Source of the DNA: Selenomonadaceae bacterium
Lineage (GTDB): Bacteria; Bacillota; Negativicutes; Selenomonadales; Selenomonadaceae
DNA: 11,459 nucleotides
NCBI GenBank assembly: GCA_017453765.1
Contig: JAFTEG010000339.1
Span: 1-11,459, forward strand
Reading direction: 5' to 3'
Part shown: piece by piece, positions 1 to 4,812 of the stretch
Numbering within the stretch: the first letter of the stretch is position 1
Layout: each line of letters begins with the position of its first letter
Position numbers and translations under genes: made by a program
The notes under the pieces: generated by a model
The model's input: only the letters and a program-made list of their open reading frames with translations
Database searches by the model: none
Told to the model about the DNA's origin: nothing

Positions 1-204
1 GCCAATGCCGAGATTATCAGAGCGCAGGGCGTGGCGCAGGCGAATAAGATTATCGGTGACAGTTTGCAGAATAATGACGCCTATATTCATTATCTGTGGA
101 TCGAAGCGCTTAGAGAATCGGACAGCGATGTAATTTACATTCCGACGGAAGCAGGTATACCGATAACCGAAAGCGCGAGATTTTTCAAAAAATCGCAGGA
201 GTAA
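1..204 (+). CDS. SPFH/prohibitin-like protein, C-terminal end (partial)
   Basis: The window opens inside this gene; 67 codons and a TAA stop remain. The visible part has an alanine-rich helix (ANAEIIRAQGVAQANKII) followed by a segment with YIHYLWIEAL and a short beta-like stretch (DVIYIPTEAGIPI). This is typical of the C-terminal end of SPFH/Band 7 (prohibitin, HflC-like) membrane scaffold proteins, where the helix drives oligomerisation at the membrane. The N-terminal membrane anchor and SPFH core lie outside the window. The gene could be host-encoded at the prophage edge, or phage-encoded, since prohibitin-like genes also occur in phages. A 26-aa membrane peptide follows directly and is probably co-translated. 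The family call is moderate, because only the tail of the protein is seen. Confidence 0.65.
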   Translation, partial: ANAEIIRAQGVAQANKIIGDSLQNNDAYIHYLWIEALRESDSDVIYIPTEAGIPITESARFFKKSQE

Positions 205-209
205 TGATA

Positions 210-290
210 ATGTACGCAATTTTATTTGTAACTGCGTTTTTAGTGACGTTTTCAATAACGGGAATTATTCTAGCGGGAAGGCGTCATTAG
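210..290 (+). CDS. 26-aa single-pass membrane peptide
   Basis: This small gene encodes a peptide that is almost entirely one hydrophobic segment (about residues 3-21, including ILFVTAFLVTFSITGIILA), ending in GRRH. The positive tail predicts that the C-terminus stays in the cytoplasm. The start at 210 is chosen because AGGAG at 197-201 lies 8 nt upstream; an in-frame ATG at 204 overlaps the upstream TAA but is too close to that site. The tight coupling suggests it is made together with the SPFH-like protein and may be its membrane partner; that link is inference. Its last 26 bp overlap the 3' end of the opposing gene at 265-756. No family is recognised. Confidence 0.5.
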   Translation: MYAILFVTAFLVTFSITGIILAGRRH

Positions 291-756
291 TCTGTTGCTC
301 ATATTGTACGCGCACTGACAGTAGCATAAATTTCAGTTGCCTTTCTTGCAGGCGGACATATTCCAGCGGCAGAAGGTTGACACCGTCTTTAGCTATTCGT
401 TGAGAATGCACCGTTAAAAAATTTTTGAACTGGATCAGCGCGGCGGGCATTTGTTTATCCGGCGACACTTCCATTAACGTTTGAAGTTGTTGCGGCGTCA
501 ACGCGAATTGCGGAAACGGCATTGTGAAAACAACTACTTTTTCGCCGTTAACTTCTTTCACAGAATCGGTCGGAATGTTTGAAAGAAGTTTATAAACTGC
601 GTCAAGGTGTTCATAGATTAACAGCAATAAGGTTACATAATCGGCGATAGCGCGGCGTTTATCCTGCCGACAAGCCAAAAAATAAGCCGCTAATGCTCCG
701 GCGAATGCGCCTGCACCTGCTGAAAAAGCGTTGGAGAGTAATGTTAAACAGTCCAT
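265..756 (-). CDS. Membrane-anchored protein of unknown function
   Basis: A 163-aa leftward gene. Residues about 8-28 (NAFSAGAGAFAGALAAYFLA) form a small-residue-rich transmembrane helix, followed by the basic stretch CRQDKRRA and a soluble, largely helical domain of about 130 residues. The helix and basic flank predict an N-terminal anchor with the rest in the cytoplasm. No catalytic motif is visible. The start has a modest ribosome binding site (GGGCAGGT) about 7 nt upstream and a good extended -10 promoter on the same strand (782-790), which supports a real, independently transcribed gene. It sits alone on the minus strand, divergent from 807-1130, like a 'moron' gene carried by a prophage. 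Superinfection exclusion is a conceivable role, but nothing in the sequence proves it. Confidence 0.6.
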   Translation of the reverse strand: MDCLTLLSNAFSAGAGAFAGALAAYFLACRQDKRRAIADYVTLLLLIYEHLDAVYKLLSNIPTDSVKEVNGEKVVVFTMPFPQFALTPQQLQTLMEVSPDKQMPAALIQFKNFLTVHSQRIAKDGVNLLPLEYVRLQERQLKFMLLSVRVQYEQQTNDAFPLE

Positions 757-781
757 AATTTATACCTGCCCTTTTCTTAAA

Positions 782-790
782 ATTATATCA
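782..790 (-). promoter_or_regulatory. Extended -10 promoter for the leftward membrane gene
   Basis: On the minus strand the sequence reads TGATATAATTTT, that is TGn directly before a perfect TATAAT (plus-strand 782-787). No convincing -35 is seen, as expected for extended -10 promoters. Transcription would start near 775 and give a leader of about 20 nt before the ATG at 756. The same 12-mer occurs on the plus strand at 1687-1698. Confidence 0.6.
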
Positions 791-806
791 TAAGGAGGAA
801 ATTTTG

Positions 807-1130
807 ATGAAACTTTCAAAATTGGAACTCGACGGCACGCAAGAAGAAATTGCGCAATTCCTTGCTATGCTCGATGAAACAGAATGCTTGGAAGGTAGCG
901 TTGATGACACGTACAATTTTTTCCGCGAACATTTTTTGAAAGAAAAACCTACCAACGATCCGCCGAAAAAAGCCGTTAATGAAAATACAAAATCGGCAAC
1001 AAACACCAAAATCGTTGAGTTGGTAGCTAATATCATACGCCAAGATATGACGGTTGAAGAAATAAAACTTGTGGCGAATAAGTTACTGTCTTATGCAAAC
1101 AAAAAAAGCCGCATTGAAAGCGGCAATTAG
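807..1130 (+). CDS. Small acidic protein, unknown
   Basis: 107 aa, with no family recognised. The N-terminal half is acidic and helical (DGTQEEIAQFLAMLDETE). A Pro/Lys/Asn-rich linker (about residues 48-67) separates it from a C-terminal helical segment (KIVELVANIIRQDMTVEEIK...). This two-part layout suggests a small dimerising or protein-binding factor rather than an enzyme. The start at 807 is chosen because AAGGAGG at 792-798 is spaced 8 nt from this ATG; an in-frame TTG at 804 is possible but less well placed. The gene lies upstream of the RinA/ArpU-like regulator and is probably co-transcribed with it. The last codons overlap a hairpin with a poly-A 5' flank (1101-1124). Confidence 0.7.
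   Translation: MKLSKLELDGTQEEIAQFLAMLDETECLEGSVDDTYNFFREHFLKEKPTNDPPKKAVNENTKSATNTKIVELVANIIRQDMTVEEIKLVANKLLSYANKKSRIESGN
1101..1124 (-). terminator. Terminator-like hairpin read on the minus strand
   Basis: GCCGC (1108-1112) and GCGGC (1120-1124) form a 5-bp GC stem with a 7-nt loop. Seven A residues precede it on the plus strand, which is a T-run for leftward transcription. It lies inside the 3' end of the 807-1130 coding region. It would stop leftward read-through before the 265-756 gene; for rightward transcription it lacks a T-run. Confidence 0.4.
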
Positions 1131-1173
1131 AGGTTAATCCGCTGTCCCGTAAATGGTTTGGAGTTGTGGGGCT

Positions 1174-1632
1174 ATGAGTCAAAGGCAGTCGCGTTCGCGT
1201 GATTCGTATATGAGGAAGATAGATTTCATTTTCTACCGTGAGAAAGAAATACGAGACGCCGTTGCTCGTGCACGCCTTACAAGCGGGATATCAAGTGGCA
1301 CGCTTAAGCTGGTAGATACAGGCGGGATATCCGATCCTACGGCAATGCAGGCAGTGAAAAATTTGACTCCGCTAAAACAGGTTATTTTAAAAGACGGTGA
1401 AATTATTGAATATCCCGAACGCTGGCTTGATGTTATCGACAAGACTTACGGCTATTGTGCTACGCAAAATGACTGCCGTTTGGAAGTTGCGAAAAGACGG
1501 TACCGTTCTGAAGATTATCGCAAGACTTGTAGTGAATTAAATATTTCCGATTCGACGCGGCGCCGGTTATTGGAGCTTGTGAAAATGTACGCGGCACTTC
1601 AGGCAGTTCAATTAAATTTAATTTATGTGTAA
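1174..1632 (+). CDS. RinA/ArpU-like phage late transcription regulator
   Basis: 152 aa. The C-terminal half has the layout of RinA/ArpU-type activators, small proteins that switch on late and packaging genes in Firmicutes phages. There is a helical stretch (WLDVIDKTYGYC, about 84-95), an RRY element (108-110), and a helix-turn-helix-like segment at about 113-140 (YRKTCSELNISDSTRRRLLE), comparable to the sigma-region-4-like fold of these proteins. Placement upstream of the terminase genes fits, although a leftward operon lies between. The start at 1174 is chosen over an in-frame ATG at 1153 because GGAG (1160-1163) and GTGGGG lie just before it. Family assignment is by pattern only; a diverged sigma-like factor is the alternative. 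Confidence 0.6.
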   Translation: MSQRQSRSRDSYMRKIDFIFYREKEIRDAVARARLTSGISSGTLKLVDTGGISDPTAMQAVKNLTPLKQVILKDGEIIEYPERWLDVIDKTYGYCATQNDCRLEVAKRRYRSEDYRKTCSELNISDSTRRRLLELVKMYAALQAVQLNLIYV

Positions 1633-1646
1633 AATTTAATTTATGT
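1614..1646 (+). repeat. Short tandem duplication at the regulator stop codon
   Basis: AAATTTAATTTATGT occurs at 1614-1628 and again at 1632-1646 (period 18 bp). The first copy encodes the last residues and the stop lies between the copies, so the second copy would encode the same NLIYV ending. This looks like a recent slippage duplication. Confidence 0.8.
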
Positions 1647-1686
1647 TTGAATTTTCCTTATCGCGGCGATAACTTCAAAAAATGCG

Positions 1687-1695
1687 TGATATAAT
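1687..1695 (+). promoter_or_regulatory. Extended -10 promoter for the 77-aa gene
   Basis: TGA followed by a perfect TATAAT (1690-1695) forms an extended -10 element; no clear -35 is present. Transcription would start near 1702, so the hairpin at 1712-1733 would be the first structure made in the RNA. Confidence 0.6.
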
Positions 1696-1711
1696 TTTCA
1701 AAGTGGATTTT

Positions 1712-1733
1712 TCGGCAAGGATGCCGATTTTTT
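1712..1733 (+). terminator. Leader hairpin with T-run (possible attenuator)
   Basis: TCGGCA (1712-1717) pairs with TGCCGA (1722-1727) around an AGGA loop, and six T residues follow (1728-1733). This has the form of an intrinsic terminator. It lies between a promoter and the ribosome binding site (GGAGG, 1739-1743) of the next gene, so it could attenuate that gene. A similar GGCAAGGACGCC-T-run element lies before hicB at 11093-11113. Confidence 0.6.
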
Positions 1734-1752
1734 AATTTGGAGGTAAAAATTT

Positions 1753-1986
1753 ATGATAGACAGAAATGTAGAAATGTTGACTGCTCAAGAGGCGGCAGAA
1801 GCGGGCTTGCTTGATTCGATTAAACGCGGGGAAGCTAAAGTCGAAGGACATTACTCAATCACGCCGGAAGGCAAATTGAAGTTCAAGCAAACCACTTTCA
1901 CTTTCACCGACAGCGCCGGTAATTGGTCTTTCGGCAGGTTTGCTGATGAAGACGAGTTGCTTAAATTCGGCGGCAAAAATATTTAA
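1753..1986 (+). CDS. 77-aa protein, unknown
   Basis: No family is recognised. The N-terminus is helical (MLTAQEAAEAGLLDSIKRGE). The remainder looks like a small beta-sheet domain with alternating polar and hydrophobic residues (HYSITPEGKLKFKQTTFTF, then NWSFGRF). The start is firm: TTGGAGG sits 9 nt before the ATG. It has its own promoter (1687-1695), a leader hairpin and a nearby terminator, so it forms a self-contained single-gene unit of the kind prophages carry as extra cargo. It is followed at once by the terminator of the opposing operon. Confidence 0.65.
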   Translation: MIDRNVEMLTAQEAAEAGLLDSIKRGEAKVEGHYSITPEGKLKFKQTTFTFTDSAGNWSFGRFADEDELLKFGGKNI

Positions 1987-1987
1987 C

Positions 1988-2014
1988 AAAAAAAAGAAGT
2001 GCTTTTTGCACTTC
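1988..2014 (-). terminator. Intrinsic terminator of the leftward anti-restriction operon
   Basis: GAAGTGC (1996-2002) and GCACTTC (2008-2014) form a perfect 7-bp stem with a 5-nt loop. Read on the minus strand, the hairpin is followed by eight T residues (plus-strand A 1988-1995). It lies just beyond the stop of 2052-2729. Rightward it is followed only by AAAATATTT, so it acts mainly leftward. Confidence 0.85.
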
Positions 2015-2051
2015 AAAATATTTATGGTATGTTCGCGCTTAAGGCGTTTTT

Positions 2052-2729
2052 TTATTTATGGGCGTTTTCGGAATTGTGTTCGGCGTCGTACATTGCCTTG
2101 AATTTTTCTGCCGAAAAATCTACTTCATTCCAATCCCACCAACAGTTGAAGACCATGCCAGACGCAAACCAATACTCTATGGTTTCTTTACTATAGCGCT
2201 GCCAAATCTTACGCCCGGTGGGTGCGAGGCAGATAGGGCCGTCTTTCTTTTCGACGTACTCGTCTTCTAAGTGGTACCAAGACGCGCGGCCGTTTTTACC
2301 GTAACTGATTTTAAATTCGTTTTTTATGCGATTGTAGAGGCGGACGTCTTCATCGGTAATTTGACTTTTAGGTTTCAATGTTTCCGCCGCCGTGAAGTCA
2401 TTCGCCGAGTTAAGGTCAATCATTGCCGCTACACTTGCATCTACCGCGTCTGCACTGCCACCGATATCGTCAATCGCGTCAATCAGCTTAAGGTTGGCAA
2501 TTTCATTTTCAAGAGCCGTTACATCGCGTTCATAATTTTCTTTTTCAAGCTGGAACTGCCAAAGCTTGTCTTCCGCCTGCGCAATTCTAGCGTAGCAATT
2601 TTTGATGGTGTCAATGCAAGCCGCCATATATTCATTGGTGTTAGGCGCAAAGAAATTAAGGGTCGTCAATTTGCCTTCCAAAGATTCGATTTCTTCGGTA
2701 GGGACTCTTGCCGTTGTTACCTTTTTCAT
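2052..2729 (-). CDS. Coiled-coil acidic protein in the ardA-like operon, unknown
   Basis: 225 aa, moderately acidic (about 40 D/E against 27 K/R), with no family recognised. Residues about 12-85 form a long heptad-like helical region (coiled coil). Residues about 85-120 are an Asp/Ala-rich linker, and the C-terminal ~100 residues are a compact Trp/Tyr-rich domain (ASWYHLEDEY, IWQRYSKETIEYWFASG, NCWWDWNEVDF). It is the third and last gene of a leftward operon with an ArdA-like protein and carries the same RNA leader. By context it is a candidate anti-defence protein; the sequence alone shows no activity. The ribosome binding site AAAGGAG is ideally spaced. Confidence 0.7.
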   Translation of the reverse strand: MKKVTTARVPTEEIESLEGKLTTLNFFAPNTNEYMAACIDTIKNCYARIAQAEDKLWQFQLEKENYERDVTALENEIANLKLIDAIDDIGGSADAVDASVAAMIDLNSANDFTAAETLKPKSQITDEDVRLYNRIKNEFKISYGKNGRASWYHLEDEYVEKKDGPICLAPTGRKIWQRYSKETIEYWFASGMVFNCWWDWNEVDFSAEKFKAMYDAEHNSENAHK

Positions 2730-2732
2730 TTT

Positions 2733-2827
2733 AAAAATCTCCTTTCTTTTAGAGCGTCAAGGCTCATTTAGACAGTCCGACGGGCGATTAAATCGTTTAC
2801 CGTTGACTGTCTCCTATCAACCTTGAA
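2733..2827 (-). promoter_or_regulatory. Structured RNA leader, copy A
   Basis: This is the 5' leader of the 225-aa gene, ending in its ribosome binding site (GGAGATTTTT read leftward). It differs from copy B at only 2 of 95 positions. Predicted nested pairing: outer stem P1, 2757-2762 with 2821-2826; P2, 2771-2777 with 2805-2811 (7 bp); and inner short stems made of ACGG/CCGT and CGAT/ATCG. A competing hairpin (2752-2765, GAGC/GCTC) uses the 3' strand of P1, so two folds exclude each other close to the ribosome binding site. No known riboswitch family is recognised. Confidence 0.75.
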
Positions 2828-2856
2828 TTAACTCCTACGGCAGGTCAGGTAATTTT

Positions 2857-3225
2857 TTAACCTATATCTTCCAAAAGTCCGTATTCGGTAAGCCAAATGT
2901 CATTGTGGTAGTAAAGATAATTTTTGCCGAATCCTTCAAAGTCAAAATAGCATTCGGTATAAAAAGGATCTTCACCAAAGTTTACGCCAAAGCGTTCAGT
3001 TGCAAGATAATAACCGACTTCAAAGGTATTCTTAACGTCCGTGATAAGCACCAATTCATAGTTCAAAATTTTGTCGACAATTTCTTCCGCAGAAAAATTA
3101 ATCTGTTCTTCAATAGCCGCTTTCAAGATTTCTTCCTGCTCCTCGTCAAGCCCAAAAATTTCGGCGATTTCCCACGTTTCGAGAGCGTCATAATCGACGG
3201 TGGCGTTAGCAACAAAATCTTTCAT
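2857..3225 (-). CDS. ardA: ArdA-like antirestriction protein
   Basis: 122 aa and very acidic (about 29 D/E against 6 K/R), as expected of a protein that mimics B-form DNA. ArdA proteins bind type I restriction-modification enzymes in place of DNA and shield incoming DNA. The C-terminal half matches the ArdA pattern: YELVLITDVKNTFEVGYYLA (56-75), ERFG (77-80), then the signature YFDFEGFGKNY (93-103), close to the usual Y(F/I)DYEAYGR of ArdA, and an ending like EYGLLED. ArdA is commonly about 165 aa, so this copy lacks most of the N-terminal domain and keeps the middle and C-terminal parts. It is the middle gene of a leftward operon. The call rests on the signature and the charge; the gene symbol is by similarity only. 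Confidence 0.7.
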   Translation of the reverse strand: MKDFVANATVDYDALETWEIAEIFGLDEEQEEILKAAIEEQINFSAEEIVDKILNYELVLITDVKNTFEVGYYLATERFGVNFGEDPFYTECYFDFEGFGKNYLYYHNDIWLTEYGLLEDIG

Positions 3226-3228
3226 TTA

Positions 3229-3323
3229 AAAAATCTCCTTTCTTTTAGAGCGTCAAGGCTCATTTAGACAGTCCGACGGGCGATTAAACCGTGTACCGTT
3301 GACTGTCTCCTATCAACCTTGAA
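3229..3323 (-). promoter_or_regulatory. Structured RNA leader, copy B
   Basis: This leader of the ArdA-like gene is at a fixed offset of 496 bp from copy A. The two differences (3289 and 3293) lie in the innermost stem-loop; one converts an A-U pair to G-U, which keeps the pairing. All other stems and the ribosome binding site are identical to copy A. Confidence 0.75.
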
Positions 3324-3367
3324 ATGTTTGCAATTAAAGCTTATAATTTACGTGGGATTGTTGCGCT

Positions 3368-3775
3368 TTATGCGCTTTTTTTCTTATCTGACGCCTGCCA
3401 CATTTCTTCCACACCGTATTTGTAAAAAAGCTGTTCTCTGGCGTCAAAAAGGTTTTCAAGCTCTCTTTCCAATTTCAGCAGACGGTGAAAAGTAAGCGGG
3501 TCTTCGATAAATCCTTCGGCGTCATAGCGTCCTGTCTCTTCGTTGAAAATCGCGTCGAAACGGTAAACCTTATTGGTTAATTTGCTGACATACTCTTTAA
3601 CGTAGCTGTTGTCGCGTGACATTGCATACCAAGCCGCCGTAAATTCAGGTTCGTTATCCGTAAGATAAACACGCGCTGAAAGGTGAAGATAGTTTTCAAT
3701 CGAACGCGTAATTGCCATTTCGATTCTGTCAAATTCATCAACTACCGACGCCGGAATAATCGCATAATCTTTCAT
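3368..3775 (-). CDS. 135-aa protein, first gene of the ardA-like operon, unknown
   Basis: No family is recognised. It is mostly helical and mildly acidic (about 26 D/E against 18 K/R). An N-terminal helix (EFDRIEMAITRSIENYLHLS) is followed by a mixed region (NEPEFTAAWYAMSRDN, VYRFDAIFNEETGRYDAEGF). The long C-terminal helix (FHRLLKLERELENLFDAREQ) and a lysine-rich tail complete it. It begins with MKD, as does the ArdA-like protein, and has the same AAAGGAG ribosome binding site and RNA leader. As the promoter-proximal gene of a putative anti-defence operon it is a candidate inhibitor of a host defence system; this is inferred from position only. Its tail codons overlap a weak GCGC hairpin. 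Confidence 0.7.
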   Translation of the reverse strand: MKDYAIIPASVVDEFDRIEMAITRSIENYLHLSARVYLTDNEPEFTAAWYAMSRDNSYVKEYVSKLTNKVYRFDAIFNEETGRYDAEGFIEDPLTFHRLLKLERELENLFDAREQLFYKYGVEEMWQASDKKKSA

Positions 3776-3778
3776 TTT

Positions 3779-3874
3779 AAAAATCTCCTTTCATTTTGAG
3801 CGTTAAGGCTCGAGTATACAGTCCGCAGGCAATGATTCACGACTTCGCCCTTGACTGTATCATTCCAACCTTAA
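3779..3874 (-). promoter_or_regulatory. Structured RNA leader, copy C (diverged)
   Basis: This is the leader of the 135-aa gene. It is clearly homologous to copies A and B but diverged. P1 is 3803-3808 with 3869-3874, where a C-G pair of copies A/B has become U-A. P2 is 3817-3823 with 3853-3859, where the terminal G-C pair has become a U-A pair. The inner stem is kept as GGGC/GCCT. The GAGC/GCTC hairpin (3798-3811) and the ribosome binding site are preserved. Changing both sides of two stems together is good evidence that the RNA fold is under selection. Confidence 0.75.
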
Positions 3875-3894
3875 TTAGTGTCTTTCTGTCCAAT

Positions 3895-3916
3895 GGAGAT
3901 TTTTTAGGAGATTTTT
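3895..3916 (-). promoter_or_regulatory. Tandem anti-Shine-Dalgarno segments in the operon leader
   Basis: Read leftward, this stretch contains AAAAATCTCC twice in tandem (3907-3916 and 3895-3904). Each copy is exactly complementary to GGAGATTTTT, the ribosome binding site of the 135-aa gene at 3779-3788. The match extends to 11 nt (with AGGAG) for the first copy, and to 12 nt against the ArdA gene's site for the second. Pairing in the RNA would hide the ribosome binding site and enclose leader copy C. The sequence match is seen; the regulatory role is inferred. Confidence 0.5.
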
Positions 3917-3937
3917 CACTATTCAGTTGTCAAAGAT
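3917..3937 (-). promoter_or_regulatory. boxA-like antitermination sequence
   Basis: Read leftward it is ATCTTTGACAACTGAATAG, close to the boxA element of Firmicutes rRNA leaders (of the type TTCTTTGAAAACTAGATA), which loads NusB/S10 onto RNA polymerase. It lies about 90 nt into the untranslated leader of the leftward operon, the usual place for such an element. Confidence 0.45.
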
Positions 3938-4033
3938 CGTAGGCTTGAAAACCTTCCTTTTCGGTTCGGGATTCCGCTCCCTTTTGTTTTCTTACCTTGT
4001 GTAGTTTCAAGTGATTTGTTGTTTGTAGTGCGT

Positions 4034-4062
4034 AGTATACAATCAATAACTTGAAAAGTCAA
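4034..4062 (-). promoter_or_regulatory. Promoter of the leftward anti-restriction operon
   Basis: On the minus strand TTGACT (4057-4062) and TATACT (4034-4039) are separated by exactly 17 bp, a strong sigma-A type promoter. Transcription would start near 4027, leaving a leader of about 250 nt before the first ATG at 3775. Confidence 0.8.
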
Positions 4063-4119
4063 TACTTATTTCAAAAAAAATTTTAATTACTTTCAAAAAA
4101 TATATTGTGTATTTTGAAA
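4051..4119. promoter_or_regulatory. Candidate operator half-sites between divergent promoters
   Basis: TTGAAA at 4051-4056 and 4114-4119 and TTTCAA at 4069-4074 and 4091-4096 make two inverted pairs. One pair overlaps the leftward -35 and the other the rightward promoter. They could bind the XRE protein encoded at once to the right. The region is AT-rich, so chance occurrence is possible. Confidence 0.4.
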
Positions 4120-4133
4120 ATTGGTAGTAAAAT
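4105..4133 (+). promoter_or_regulatory. Promoter of the XRE gene
   Basis: TTGTGT (4105-4110) and TAAAAT (4128-4133) are spaced by 17 bp, just upstream of the ribosome binding site AGAGGTGAT. The -35 is imperfect, as is common for a regulated promoter. Confidence 0.5.
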
Positions 4134-4151
4134 ATACAAGAGGTGATGAGA

Positions 4152-4460
4152 ATGACGATTGCAGAATCCTTGAGGCGATTTCGTAAAGATTTCCGGTTGA
4201 CACAAAAGGAAGTTGCCGACGTGTTAGAAGTTACCCCGCAAGCTTATCAAGTTTATGAAGTTAAAGTTAAACCTTCGGCGGAGGTTATTGTAAAAATTGC
4301 AGACGCTTTCAACGTGTCAACAGATTATTTGTTGGGGAGGTGCGATAATCCGAACGGTTTAAAATCTGTAGATATTGATTCTGAATTTGTTCAATCGGCG
4401 CTGGCTTTTAATAATGCACTGCAAGCTTTAATCGAAAAGCACAAAGGCGGTGAAACGTGA
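4152..4460 (+). CDS. XRE-family helix-turn-helix repressor-like protein
   Basis: 102 aa. Residues about 5-63 form a Cro/CI-type DNA-binding domain: RLTQKEVADVLEVTPQAYQ contains the helix-turn-helix, followed by YEVKVKPSAEVIVKIADAFNVSTDYLLGR, the usual end of XRE_3-type domains. The C-terminal ~40 residues are a short helical tail, with no peptidase or cleavage domain. The start at 4152 is preferred because GAGG (4140-4143) is spaced 8 nt from it; in-frame GTG (4143) and ATG (4146) starts lie too close. It is divergent from the anti-restriction operon, and candidate half-sites lie between them, so it may repress both promoters. Its stop overlaps the next gene's start by 1 nt. Confidence 0.9.
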   Translation: MTIAESLRRFRKDFRLTQKEVADVLEVTPQAYQVYEVKVKPSAEVIVKIADAFNVSTDYLLGRCDNPNGLKSVDIDSEFVQSALAFNNALQALIEKHKGGET

Positions 4461-4783
4461 TGACAAGGCAAGAAAAAATTAACACCGAATTTCAGCGGCA
4501 GATTGATCAGACGAATGCGCGTATTGATAAATTTGGATTAAAGCTTGACCACTTTGGTAAAGAGCTTAGCGACTTCAAAGCAGAAATGCGCGACAGGGAT
4601 AATCAGCGTGCGGCAGAAATTAAAGAACTTCGTGCGGAAATGCTTGTAAAGGATAATCAACGCGCAGCGGAGATGTCGGAAATTAGGACAAGTTTACAGA
4701 ATATACAATCAAGCGGGCGTAACCTTAATATTGTGACGTTACTCGGCATTGCCGCGATGATTATTGCAATTCTTTTGAAGTAG
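4460..4783 (+). CDS. Coiled-coil protein with C-terminal membrane anchor
   Basis: 107 aa. Residues about 5-80 are a highly charged heptad-like coiled coil containing an internal tandem repeat: DNQRAAEIKELRAEML (47-62) and DNQRAAEMSEIRTSL (65-79), period 18 residues. Residues about 89-106 (LNIVTLLGIAAMIIAILL) form one transmembrane helix with a single terminal lysine. This gives a tail-anchored protein with the coil in the cytoplasm. TGATG overlap with the XRE gene shows translational coupling, so the two probably act together; a role in prophage maintenance or superinfection control is a guess. AAGGCGGTG upstream is the ribosome binding site. An intrinsic terminator follows. Confidence 0.75.
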   Translation: MTRQEKINTEFQRQIDQTNARIDKFGLKLDHFGKELSDFKAEMRDRDNQRAAEIKELRAEMLVKDNQRAAEMSEIRTSLQNIQSSGRNLNIVTLLGIAAMIIAILLK

Positions 4784-4812
4784 CTCGTAAACTTAAGAGT
4801 AAAAAAAATTAA

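Noticed and set aside
1999..2826. Rightward open frames opposite the 225-aa gene (1999-2196, 2058-2270, 2271-2771, 2602-2826)
   Set aside because: They are antisense to a leftward gene with a strong ribosome binding site, promoter and terminator. They have no good start sites and give low-complexity or aromatic-rich proteins.
2905..3267. Rightward 120-aa open frame opposite the ArdA-like gene
   Set aside because: It ends in the same residues as another antisense frame only because both run through the repeated leader; the leftward ArdA frame has the family signature.
3357..3380. Rightward terminator (GCGC hairpin with T-run) at the end of the 135-aa gene
   Set aside because: The stem is only 4 bp of self-complementary GCGC and no rightward gene lies upstream; the T-run is the lysine codons of the leftward gene.
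3830..3863. Leader peptide in leader copy C (ATG followed by 7 codons, leftward)
   Set aside because: The AAGG before it is weak and the frame is not preserved in copies A and B, so an RNA structure explains the conservation better.
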